A DNA stretch of 5,498 bases from CAYZJD01 sp964478455 (GCA_964478455.1 CAYZJD010000322.1:1-5498), one strand, 5' to 3'; shown: positions 1 to 5,498, counted from the stretch's first letter. Notes: generated from the letters alone by a model not told the origin. Program-made: numbers and translations.

Positions 1-493
1 CCCACCGGCCTCCCATCAACTCCAAAAGGCGTTTACGGCAGCGGAGGTCCCAGGTGTAGATGGTGTTGATGGAGCCGGCGCCGAGGATCTTCTGGATCTC
101 CGGGAAACTCCTCCCCTGCAATTTTAACCGGAACAGCTCGCGGCAACGATCGCCGAGACGGCTCATGGCCGCCGCCAGCTTCTCGAGCATCTCCCTTCGC
201 TCAACGTAATCGGCGGGATTGGCGCGACCGTCCGGCAGGTCAAGCTCGTCCGTCGAGACCTGCACAGGCTCGCCTCGCCGCAGGGACTTGCGCACCATGC
301 CGGCAATCTTGAAGCGCGCGATCTGGAGCGAGAGCGGCAGCAGGTCCTCCAGCAGGCTGACGCTCCCGTACTTCTCGTGGAGCACCATCATGACCTCCTG
401 CGCGACGTCCTCGGCGGCGTCCCTCGATAGACGATATGCCGCGTAGCCGACAATCCTTTCGCGCAGCCTGGCGAGAATCTCCTCGCGTTCCAC
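1..493 (-). CDS. ECF-type RNA polymerase sigma factor, 3' end cut by window
   Basis: Alternative sigma factor that would direct core RNA polymerase to a specific promoter set. 164 codons are visible without a stop. Sigma region 2 covers about residues 5-70 and contains the hallmark acidic helix D25-AAEDVAQEV, followed by the basic R68-KSLRR segment. A short linker (about 75-100) leads into region 4 (about 103-160), whose helix-turn-helix runs from GRSFPEIQKIL (127-137) through a recognition helix near NTIYTWDLRCRKRLLEL. There is no region 1 or 3, which fits the ECF (group 4) class of roughly 160-200 residues, so only a short C-terminus should be missing. The GTG at 491-493 is the first possible start after an in-frame TAA 15 bases further upstream. 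Only a weak GGAA lies in front of it. No anti-sigma gene is visible on the side that can be read, and the downstream side is outside the window, so the inducing signal cannot be inferred. The family call is firm; the ECF subgroup is unknown. Confidence 0.88.
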   Translation of the reverse strand, partial: MEREEILARLRERIVGYAAYRLSRDAAEDVAQEVMMVLHEKYGSVSLLEDLLPLSLQIARFKIAGMVRKSLRRGEPVQVSTDELDLPDGRANPADYVERREMLEKLAAAMSRLGDRCRELFRLKLQGRSFPEIQKILGAGSINTIYTWDLRCRKRLLELMGGRW

Positions 494-507
494 GTCGTTC
501 CAACAAT

Positions 508-513
508 ATTATC
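508..513 (-). promoter_or_regulatory. Possible -10 element of the sigma factor gene
   Basis: On the minus strand the hexamer reads GATAAT, five of six matches to TATAAT. It is an AT-rich island in a GC-rich spacer. Its last base lies 15 bases before the GTG start, so a transcript starting about 7 bases downstream would have a leader of only about 8 bases. No convincing -35 hexamer stands 16-18 bases upstream, so this is a weak prediction. Confidence 0.25.
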
Positions 514-560
514 GAGGTTCGCGAAGGGGTCCGACGGTTTGGCCCTGAGCCTGAGTGGGT

Positions 561-586
561 GTGGAGCGCGCAGTCTTGCGCGCCAC
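561..586. other. GC-rich hairpin between EF-G and sigma genes
   Basis: Perfect 7-base-pair stem GCGCGCA (566-572) with TGCGCGC (577-583) and a GTCT tetraloop. The stem is extended by GTG/CAC (561-563 with 584-586) across a two-base bulge, giving about 10 pairs. No T-tract follows on either strand, so it is not a classic intrinsic terminator. It could be a Rho-assisted 3' end, a structured leader element or chance in GC-rich DNA. Confidence 0.45.
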
Positions 587-622
587 GTCGGGCAGTCCTG
601 CCGGCGGATGGCTACGGCCGAC

Positions 623-650
623 GCCGCGCTGGACCTTCTGCCGGCGCGGC
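623..650 (-). terminator. Possible terminator hairpin behind the EF-G gene
   Basis: Inverted repeat GCCGCGC (623-629) and GCGCGGC (644-650), seven perfect GC-rich pairs with a 14-base loop. It begins 14 bases past the EF-G stop codon in the direction of transcription, the usual place for a 3'-end stem. There is no U-tract after it and the loop is long, so it may only stabilise the transcript end. A 9-base direct repeat, CTGCCGGCG (598-606 and 638-646), overlaps the region and is probably chance. Confidence 0.3.
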
Positions 651-664
651 CTCCGCCCCGCCTG

Positions 665-2761
665 CTATTCTTCTTCTTCCTCGATGCCTTCCTTGGCGGC
701 CTTGGCGGCGGCGATGACCTTCTCGGCCTGCGCCTGCGGCACGAAGTCGTAGTGGTCGAACTCCATCGTGAAGGAAGCCCGGCCCTGGGTCATCGACGTC
801 AGATCGTTTTGGTAGTTCAACATCTCGGCCATCGGCGCCTGCGCCCGGATGATCTGCGTGCCGCCCTTGGTGTCCATCCCGGAGATGCGCCCGCGGCGGC
901 CGTTCAGGTCGCCCATCAAGTCGCCGGCGTACTCGACCGGGGCATGAATCTCCACGTTCATGATCGGCTCCAGCAGGGCCGGCCGGGCCACCGCCATCGC
1001 CGCCTTAAACGCCTTCCGCCCGGCGAGCTTGAAGGAAAGCTCGGAGGAGTCCACGTCGTGGTAGGAACCGTCGTACAGCGTTACCTTGAAGTCCACCACC
1101 GGATAACCGGCCAGGTAGCCGAGAGCGGCAGCCTCCAAAATGCCCTTCTCGACGGCGGGGATGTACTGCCTGGGGATGGCGCCGCCGAAGATCTCGTTGG
1201 CGAACTCGAAGTTCGCGCCGCGCGGCAGCGGCTCCACCCGGATGCGGCAATCGCCGAACTGGCCGTGGCCGCCCGTCTGCTTCTTGTGCCTTCCCTGCAC
1301 GTCCGCCATCCCGCGAATGGTTTCGCGGTACGGAACCTTGGGCGCCTTGAGCGCCACGTCCACGCCGTACCTTTTTCGCAGCCTGCTGACAACGACCTCC
1401 ACGTGCTGCTGGCCGCTGCCGCCCAGCAGGAACTCCTTCGTTTGCGGGTCGCGGTAGAAACGCAGCGCCTGGTCTTCCTCCAGGATCCGCTGGATAGCCG
1501 CGCCCATCCGGTCCTCGTCCTGCCGGCTCTTGGCCTCGATAGCAAACGCGATCGACGGCTCGGGCAGCTTCACTGACGGGTAGCTGATCAGAACGCCCTT
1601 CTCGCACAGCGAGTCGCCGGTCAGGGTGTCCTTCAGCTTGGCGACCGCGCCGATGTCGCCGGCCCGCAGTTCCGTCACCGGCTGGATCGTCTTGCCCAGC
1701 AGGCAGCCGATGTGCGAGAGCCGCTCGGCCGACCCGTTCCGCGCGTTGACCAGATTGGCGTCGTTCTTCACCACGCCCGAGAGGACTTTGAAATAGGACA
1801 CCCGGCCCGCGAACGGATCCGCCACCGTCTTGAATACAAACGCCGAGACAGGCTCCGTGTCTAAGATCGCGCGCGTACCCTGATCCCCGTTCACGGCGCC
1901 GGTGACCGGGCCGCGCTCCACCGGGGCGGGAAAGAACTCCACGGCGAAATCGAGGATCTGGTCCGTGCCGACGTTGCGCAGCGCCGACGCGCAGAGCACC
2001 GGAAACAGCCGCATCTCCTTCACTGCCGCCCGCAGTCCCTCCGTCGTGTGCTCGGGCGGCAGGGTCCCTTTGTCGAAGAACTCTTCCAGCAACGCATCGT
2101 TGCCCTCGGCGACCATCTCGATCAACCCCTCGTGGGCCTTCTGCGCCGCCTCGGCCATCTCCGCCGGGATCTCCGTCTCCTTGCCCTGCCCGTTCCCGTC
2201 CGGCTCGTAGGTGTAGCACTTCATGTGGATCAGGTCGATGATCCCTTGGAAGTCGCGCTCTTTGCCCAGCGGCAGTTGGACCGGCACCGCATTCCGTCCG
2301 AAGACGGAGTGGATGCTTTCGAGCGCTCGCTCGAAGCTGGCGTTCTCGCGGTCCAGTTTGTTGACGATCAGCGCCCTCGGAATCCTGTCGCTCTCGCAGA
2401 ACCCCCAGACCTTCTCCGTCTGCACCTCGACGCCGGCGACGCCGTCCACCAGCACCAACGCCGAATCCGCCGCCGGCAAGGCCGACTGCGTGTCTGTGAT
2501 GAAGGTGTTGAAGCCCGGAGTGTCCAGCAGATTGATCTTCGCCTTCTTCCATTCCGCGAAGGCCAGCGCCGTCGAGATCGTGATCTTGCGCTGGACCTCT
2601 TCGTCGTCGTAATCCGTCAGCGTGTTGCCTTCGTCGACGCGGGTGAGGCGGTTGGTGGCGCCCGTCAGGTAGAGCGCTCCGGCGGCCAGCGAGGTCTTCC
2701 CGCTGTGGCCGTGGCCCACAAGGGCGACGTTCCGGATGTCTTTCCCTTCGTAGACTTTCAC
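665..2761 (-). CDS. fusA: Elongation factor G paralogue (EF-G2-like translational GTPase)
   Basis: Cytoplasmic translational GTPase, 698 residues, a normal EF-G length. G domain: P-loop GHGHSGKT (16-23), switch I segment RKITIS (58-63), G3 DTPGF (80-84), NKLD (134-137), SAL (259-261). Domain II is about 300-395 and domain III about 400-475. Domain IV is about 476-600, with GGHGQFG (497-503), AGYPVVD (551-557) and DGSYHDVDSSE (564-574). Domain V is about 601-680, with GRRGRISGMD (621-630) and SMTQGR (656-661), and a Glu-rich tail (694-698) ends the protein. Canonical EF-G has AHIDAGKTT, RGIT and DTPGH. The changed P-loop, the Lys in switch I and Phe84 in place of the GTPase-promoting His place this with the EF-G2/FusA2-type paralogues rather than the housekeeping str-operon fusA, and no rpsL, rpsG or tuf is nearby. 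The symbol is therefore used in the broad sense. GTG start with a strong Shine-Dalgarno and an in-frame TGA 15 bases upstream. Whether it drives translocation, recycling or a stress role is not decidable from sequence. Confidence 0.95.
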   Translation of the reverse strand: MKVYEGKDIRNVALVGHGHSGKTSLAAGALYLTGATNRLTRVDEGNTLTDYDDEEVQRKITISTALAFAEWKKAKINLLDTPGFNTFITDTQSALPAADSALVLVDGVAGVEVQTEKVWGFCESDRIPRALIVNKLDRENASFERALESIHSVFGRNAVPVQLPLGKERDFQGIIDLIHMKCYTYEPDGNGQGKETEIPAEMAEAAQKAHEGLIEMVAEGNDALLEEFFDKGTLPPEHTTEGLRAAVKEMRLFPVLCASALRNVGTDQILDFAVEFFPAPVERGPVTGAVNGDQGTRAILDTEPVSAFVFKTVADPFAGRVSYFKVLSGVVKNDANLVNARNGSAERLSHIGCLLGKTIQPVTELRAGDIGAVAKLKDTLTGDSLCEKGVLISYPSVKLPEPSIAFAIEAKSRQDEDRMGAAIQRILEEDQALRFYRDPQTKEFLLGGSGQQHVEVVVSRLRKRYGVDVALKAPKVPYRETIRGMADVQGRHKKQTGGHGQFGDCRIRVEPLPRGANFEFANEIFGGAIPRQYIPAVEKGILEAAALGYLAGYPVVDFKVTLYDGSYHDVDSSELSFKLAGRKAFKAAMAVARPALLEPIMNVEIHAPVEYAGDLMGDLNGRRGRISGMDTKGGTQIIRAQAPMAEMLNYQNDLTSMTQGRASFTMEFDHYDFVPQAQAEKVIAAAKAAKEGIEEEEE

Positions 2762-2769
2762 TGATTTGA

Positions 2770-2775
2770 CTCCTC
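2770..2775 (-). promoter_or_regulatory. Ribosome binding site of the EF-G gene
   Basis: Minus strand reads GAGGAG, with its last base 8 nucleotides before the GTG start. The overlapping in-frame TGA (2774-2776) rules out any longer N-terminus, so this site fixes the start codon. It is the strongest Shine-Dalgarno sequence in the window. Confidence 0.8.
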
Positions 2776-2809
2776 AGGAATGCGTGAGACTGATGGCGGG
2801 AACGGTCCG

Positions 2810-2820
2810 CTCAAATTGAG
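2810..2820. repeat. Perfect 11-base palindrome in the EF-G leader
   Basis: CTCAA-A-TTGAG is a perfect inverted repeat around a single central base. It is one of the few AT-rich stretches in the spacer. It lies where transcription would begin if the candidate -10 at 2822-2827 is used, which is an operator-like position. It is short enough to be chance. Confidence 0.3.
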
Positions 2821-2821
2821 G

Positions 2822-2830
2822 ATGGTAGCA
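2822..2830 (-). promoter_or_regulatory. Possible extended -10 promoter of the EF-G gene
   Basis: Minus strand reads TGC-TACCAT: an extended -10 TGn followed by a hexamer with four of six matches to TATAAT. Transcription would start near 2815, giving a leader of roughly 54 bases. No good -35 is seen. The alternative is read-through from the zinc-ribbon gene, whose stop is 117 bases before the EF-G start; that gap shows no U-tract terminator. Confidence 0.2.
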
Positions 2831-2878
2831 CAGACCGCCCGTGGCGAGTGGCTCGTGCGCCCTGCCCCAAGCCGCGAG

Positions 2879-3637
2879 CTACGCGCCGCTTGCCGGAGAC
2901 GGTTGGGACGCGAGGTCCTCTGCCACCGTGACCGGCGAGCTGTAGTAGAGGATCCGGCCGCAGCTCTCGCAGTACATCACCGTTTCGTTCGACTTCACGT
3001 CCTGGAAGAACTGCGGGCGCAGGGAGATGTGACAGGCCGAACAACGGCCGTCCACCACTTCGGCCACGGCGCGCCCCTGTCGCTTGACACGGATCCGCTC
3101 GTAGGCGGCGTAGACCGCGGGCGACATGCTCGAAACCACCTGCTCGCGATCGCCGCGAAGCTCCTCCAGTTCCTTCTGGTCCGCCGCCGTGCGGCTGCGC
3201 GCCTCCTGCTTCTCGGCCTCGACCCGCTTCTTTTCTTCCGCGAGCGCCGCCTCGGCGGTCTTCACGTTCTGCTCGAGCGGCTCGGATTCCGACATCAGGT
3301 CGAGAATCCGGTCCTCGGCTTTGCGGATCGCCTGCTGGCAATACTCGATTTCCTTCTGGAACGCCCGGTATTGCTCGTTGGTTCTGGCCTCCATCATCTG
3401 GTCTTTCAGCTTCGAGGCCTTCTGCTCGTGTACTTTGATGTCGTCGTCCAGCTTCTTGCGCTCGCGCTGGTTGGCGGCCAGGGCGGCCCGGTCCGCCTCC
3501 AGCTTCCGGACGTGGGATTCCAGCGTGCGCTCGATCTCGGCGATGTGCTTGGGAAGAGCCGCAACCTCGAGCTGCAATTCGCGAATCCGGTTATCCAACT
3601 CTTGAAGGTGGATTGCCAGCTTCAGGTCAGCGACCAT
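2879..3637 (-). CDS. Coiled-coil protein with C4-type zinc ribbon (COG1579 / zf-RING_7 family)
   Basis: Soluble, probably cytoplasmic 252-residue protein of the broadly conserved family that includes Helicobacter HP0958 (FlgZ) and chlamydial CdsZ. Residues about 5-165 are highly charged and heptad-like and should form a long antiparallel coiled-coil hairpin. The conserved family segment NEQYRAFQKEIEYCQQAI lies at 87-104. The C-terminal zinc ribbon carries C199-xx-C202 and C223-xx-C226 with the family ending CGRILYY (226-232), so all four ligands are present. A low-complexity Ser/Pro/Ala tail follows. No signal peptide or membrane segment. The ATG is directly preceded by an in-frame TAG, so no longer start exists; no Shine-Dalgarno is evident. 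Relatives have been linked to RpoN or RNA binding in epsilonproteobacteria, but the role in most bacteria is unknown, so no specific function is assigned. It lies upstream of, and co-oriented with, the EF-G paralogue, and divergent from the histidine kinase. Confidence 0.92.
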   Translation of the reverse strand: MVADLKLAIHLQELDNRIRELQLEVAALPKHIAEIERTLESHVRKLEADRAALAANQRERKKLDDDIKVHEQKASKLKDQMMEARTNEQYRAFQKEIEYCQQAIRKAEDRILDLMSESEPLEQNVKTAEAALAEEKKRVEAEKQEARSRTAADQKELEELRGDREQVVSSMSPAVYAAYERIRVKRQGRAVAEVVDGRCSACHISLRPQFFQDVKSNETVMYCESCGRILYYSSPVTVAEDLASQPSPASGA

Positions 3638-3647
3638 CTAGGAACCG

Positions 3648-3653
3648 ATTCTA
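3648..3653 (-). promoter_or_regulatory. Possible -10 element of the zinc-ribbon gene
   Basis: Minus strand reads TAGAAT, five of six matches to TATAAT, ending 11 bases before the ATG. A transcript from it would have a leader of only about 4 bases, which fits the absence of a Shine-Dalgarno sequence and would make the mRNA almost leaderless. No matching -35 is visible. Confidence 0.3.
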
Positions 3654-3665
3654 ACACGGCTCCCC

Positions 3666-3701
3666 GCGAGCCTCGCCGCGAGCGGCGCAGCGAGAGCACG
3701 C
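3666..3701. repeat. Three GCGAG motifs at exact 12-base spacing with nested hairpins
   Basis: GCGAG occurs at 3666, 3678 and 3690, a 12-base period. The first two units also share GC at their positions 10-11. The same stretch forms a perfect stem CGCCG (3674-3678) with CGGCG (3683-3687) around a CGAG loop, and an alternative stem GCCGCG (3675-3680) with CGCGGC (3699-3704). It lies in the divergent control region, upstream of both flanking genes. It could be a degenerate extragenic repeat, a multi-site operator, or GC-rich coincidence. Confidence 0.35.
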
Positions 3702-3739
3702 GGCGCGGCCAGTGCGAAAGATCAGGACACAACATCCGC

Positions 3740-3782
3740 TTGACATTTCCTTGACAAGTGCTTCGCGGGGCGGCGGTAGACT
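3740..3782 (+). promoter_or_regulatory. Candidate promoter region of the histidine kinase gene
   Basis: Two perfect TTGACA hexamers stand at 3740-3745 and 3751-3756, 11 bases apart. The better -10 candidate is TAGACT (3777-3782), four of six matches, but it lies 20 bases from the second TTGACA, longer than the usual 16-18. A start near 3789 would give a leader of about 23 bases. The -35 matches are clear; the -10 assignment is uncertain. Confidence 0.35.
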
Positions 3783-3801
3783 GGGAAAGGACCGGGGTCC
3801 C

Positions 3802-3806
3802 GGGAG
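3802..3806 (+). promoter_or_regulatory. Ribosome binding site of the histidine kinase gene
   Basis: GGGAG lies five bases before the ATG at 3812. This selects that start over the in-frame ATG at 3845, which has no Shine-Dalgarno and would leave almost nothing in front of the membrane helix, and over a GTG at 3758 that is also unsupported. Confidence 0.6.
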
Positions 3807-3811
3807 CCGCC

Positions 3812-5498
3812 ATGGGGCGTCCCTATCGCTTACGCGCCGTTCCTATGGCGGCGATTCTGCTTCCATGTGCCCTCATCGCTCTGATCGGTTATCAATGGCT
3901 CCGGCTGGAGCGGGAGGCCACCGCCAGAAGGGGCAAAGAAGCAGCGGAAGCCGAAGCCGCACGGATTCGCAAGGGGCTGGTCCCCCACCTCTCCGTCGTC
4001 GCTGAGGAAGTTGCCCGGAGTTGGTACAGCTTGCCGCCCTTGCGCCCACCCTTGGCGCCGCCTCCCCCGGTTCCTGAAATCGTCGCTTCCGCTTACGCGT
4101 TCAGCTTGGAAGGCAAGCTGCTCTATCCGGATTACGAAGGAGCCTACCGGGACGCGACCAGCGGATACGAATCCGCAACCGCGCGCCCCGAATGGCAACG
4201 AGTGATTTCGCGCGCTGAGGCATTGGAGGCGCGCGGCGAGTTCGCCGAAGCGCGGCGGGCGCTCGAGGCCGCGCTGCCCTCAGTGAGCGAGCCGCACCTG
4301 AGAGCCACCGTGCTGCTTCGTCTCGGAAGGCTTTCACTTGCCGCCAAGAGGTACGGCGAGGCGGAGGTCAGCGCCCAACGAGTCCTTCAATGCTGCGCCG
4401 CCGCCCGGGACGAGTACGGGGTCTCCTTCGCGCTCTATGCGGCAGGACAAATCGCCGCCGCTTGGGAGGCACAAGGAAGGTTGCGGACCGGTTTCCCCGG
4501 GCTGGCCTCACGGCTCGGCGAACTGCTGCAACTAGGGATGATCGGGCACCCGAGAGACGTCCAGGACATCGCCGCGCTGGTCGCGAGAGCCGGTGGCGGA
4601 GCGGACGCCTCGCTTTTAGAGAACACGAGTGTTCCTCCCTCGTATGGCGGCGCCCGGAGCACACCCGCCGCAAGCGGGAAGCGGGAGCGGCTAAAGCCGC
4701 TGCTGGTTCGGCAGGCCGAGGAGCAGGCCGACCGGGTCCGTGATCACATCGAAACCGGCAGACGGCTGGAGAAATGGGTTTCGGGCACGGTGCTGGCCGA
4801 CCCCCGGAGGAGCGGATTCTCGTTGCACACGTTGTGGATGGACGAACGGCCACGGCTGGCGGGTGTCCATCAATCCTCCGACGGCCTGCTGGTCACGTTG
4901 TTTGCCTCCGGCCCGCTCGCAACATGGCTTACGACAGAGACGGCCGAGGAAGGCCACTTTGAAGCCGTGCTCAGTCCGAAAGACGAGTACCAAGGGAGCG
5001 CGATCCTCAGGACCGCCTTGCTCTCCGAGGCGCCGGGCTTCGAGCTGGTCCTGCGGCCCCGAGAAGCGGACCCTGCCACGCAACGATGGCGGCAAAGGCT
5101 GTTCGCAGGCGCGCTGGCGGCAGCGGTGCTGCTGGTTCTGGTGGTTGGGTACTTTGCCTCACGTGACGTGTCGCGAGAGCTGAAGCTTTCTTCTCTACGC
5201 TCTACGTTCGTCTCCAGCGTCACTCACGAATTGAAAACGCCGCTGACATCGATCCGCTTGCTCGCCGAAACGCTGCGCCTGAAACGGACACGCGATCCTG
5301 CGGTCGCGGATCAGTTGCTGGGGGCGATGGTCGATGAGTCGGAGCGGCTCGCGCGGCTGGTAGACAACGTCCTCAGCTTTTCGCGGATCGAGAGGGGCGC
5401 GCACCGCTATCGCCCGGCGTCGATCGATTTGTCCGAGGCCGTGGGAGATGCGGTCCGCCGGTTCCAGTACATCCTGAAGCAAGGGGAGTTTCGCCTGC
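3812..5498 (+). CDS. Membrane sensor histidine kinase with TPR-like sensor region, 3' end cut by window
   Basis: Inner-membrane sensor of a two-component system; 562 codons are open to the window edge. A short basic N-terminus leads to TM1 (about 9-27). After an Ala/Glu-rich charged helix (33-70) comes a Pro-rich hinge (75-88). Residues about 128-220 form helical hairpins of TPR type, seen in EALEARGEFAEARRALEAAL (136-155) and LLRLGRLSLAAKRYGEAE (168-185). A further helical stretch and then a membrane-proximal, beta-rich segment (about 330-425) reach TM2 (about 430-448). The roughly 400 residues between the membrane segments are predicted extracytoplasmic. The HisKA dimerisation domain follows, with phospho-acceptor His472 in THELKTPLTS (471-480) and the second helix near DESERLARLVDNVLSFSRIE. 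The ATP-binding N, G1 and G2 boxes should lie beyond the window. No HAMP domain fits in the short TM2-HisKA link. Cognate regulator and ligand are unknown. It is divergent from the zinc-ribbon gene, with 174 bases between the two starts. Confidence 0.9.
   Translation, partial: MGRPYRLRAVPMAAILLPCALIALIGYQWLRLEREATARRGKEAAEAEAARIRKGLVPHLSVVAEEVARSWYSLPPLRPPLAPPPPVPEIVASAYAFSLEGKLLYPDYEGAYRDATSGYESATARPEWQRVISRAEALEARGEFAEARRALEAALPSVSEPHLRATVLLRLGRLSLAAKRYGEAEVSAQRVLQCCAAARDEYGVSFALYAAGQIAAAWEAQGRLRTGFPGLASRLGELLQLGMIGHPRDVQDIAALVARAGGGADASLLENTSVPPSYGGARSTPAASGKRERLKPLLVRQAEEQADRVRDHIETGRRLEKWVSGTVLADPRRSGFSLHTLWMDERPRLAGVHQSSDGLLVTLFASGPLATWLTTETAEEGHFEAVLSPKDEYQGSAILRTALLSEAPGFELVLRPREADPATQRWRQRLFAGALAAAVLLVLVVGYFASRDVSRELKLSSLRSTFVSSVTHELKTPLTSIRLLAETLRLKRTRDPAVADQLLGAMVDESERLARLVDNVLSFSRIERGAHRYRPASIDLSEAVGDAVRRFQYILKQGEFRL

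Noticed and set aside
240..506. 88-codon minus-strand frame starting with ATG near the sigma gene start
   Set aside because: Arg/Ala/Gly-rich translation without motifs. The overlapping frame from the GTG at 493 gives a clear sigma region 2 and region 4.
539..1576. 345-codon plus-strand open frame opposite the EF-G gene
   Set aside because: It is fully antisense to highly conserved EF-G domains IV-V, its translation is low-complexity (Arg, Leu, His, Ala, Val) with no recognisable motif, and long antisense frames are expected in GC-rich coding DNA.
1005..2552. 515-codon minus-strand open frame inside the EF-G gene in another frame
   Set aside because: It is an out-of-frame Gly/Arg-rich shadow; the EF-G frame is uninterrupted and conserved throughout, so no frameshift is implied.
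2048..2764. 238-codon plus-strand open frame opposite the EF-G G domain
   Set aside because: Antisense shadow of a conserved gene, with Arg/Leu/Asp/Val-rich sequence, no motif and no ribosome binding site worth noting.
2836..2846. Small hairpin CGCC-cgt-GGCG behind the zinc-ribbon gene as a terminator
   Set aside because: Only four base pairs and no U-tract; expected by chance in this composition.
2780..3754. 324-codon plus-strand open frame opposite the zinc-ribbon gene
   Set aside because: Its Leu/Arg/Val-rich translation is the complement of the Glu/Lys/Gln-rich coiled coil, while the minus-strand frame carries the intact Cys ligands and family core.
3758..3811. Upstream GTG as an earlier start for the histidine kinase
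   Set aside because: No ribosome binding site, it would overlap the likely promoter, and the ATG at 3812 has a well-spaced GGGAG in front of a normal N-terminal membrane helix.
4368..4853. 161-codon minus-strand frame opposite the histidine kinase
   Set aside because: Arg/Pro/Ser-rich shadow of the kinase sensor region, which is open from 3812 to the window edge and ends in a clear HisKA motif.

Overview
This is a GC-rich bacterial window with four protein genes, two of them cut by the window edges. Three genes lie on the minus strand and one is divergent on the plus strand. The combination suggests a free-living, GC-rich, Gram-negative-type bacterium: an EF-G2-like elongation factor, a coiled-coil C4 zinc-ribbon protein, an ECF sigma factor, and a two-membrane-segment histidine kinase with a large helical-repeat sensor region. 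The style of the proteins reminds me of Acidobacteriota (Solibacter/Bryobacter-like). That is an impression from protein character, not a database result.

Layout from left to right. 1-493 (minus) is an ECF-type RNA polymerase sigma factor with both sigma regions 2 and 4 visible; its last few codons probably lie just outside the window. 494-664 is a 171-base spacer holding two GC-rich hairpins, one right behind the EF-G stop codon, and a possible -10 element for the sigma gene. 665-2761 (minus) is a complete 698-residue elongation factor G paralogue with a GTG start and a strong Shine-Dalgarno sequence. 2762-2878 is a 117-base spacer with a candidate extended -10 element beside a perfect 11-base palindrome. 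2879-3637 (minus) is a complete 252-residue coiled-coil protein with a CxxC...CxxC zinc ribbon (COG1579/zf-RING_7 family). 3638-3811 is the divergent control region, with a three-copy 12-base-period GCGAG motif and two TTGACA hexamers exactly one helical turn apart. 3812-5498 (plus) is the first 562 codons of a sensor histidine kinase, ending after the phospho-acceptor helix pair and before the ATP-binding domain.

How the genes relate. The EF-G paralogue and the zinc-ribbon gene are co-oriented and could share a transcript, although the 117-base gap allows a separate promoter. The sigma factor lies downstream on the same strand, behind a hairpin-containing gap, so it is probably its own unit. 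The histidine kinase is divergent and may share only the intergenic control region with the zinc-ribbon gene. Nothing here forms an obvious defence, mobile or biosynthetic system. I see no transposase, CRISPR array, tRNA or rRNA. The most interesting points are the altered G-domain motifs of the EF-G paralogue, the TPR-like extracytoplasmic region of the kinase, and the periodic elements in the divergent spacer.
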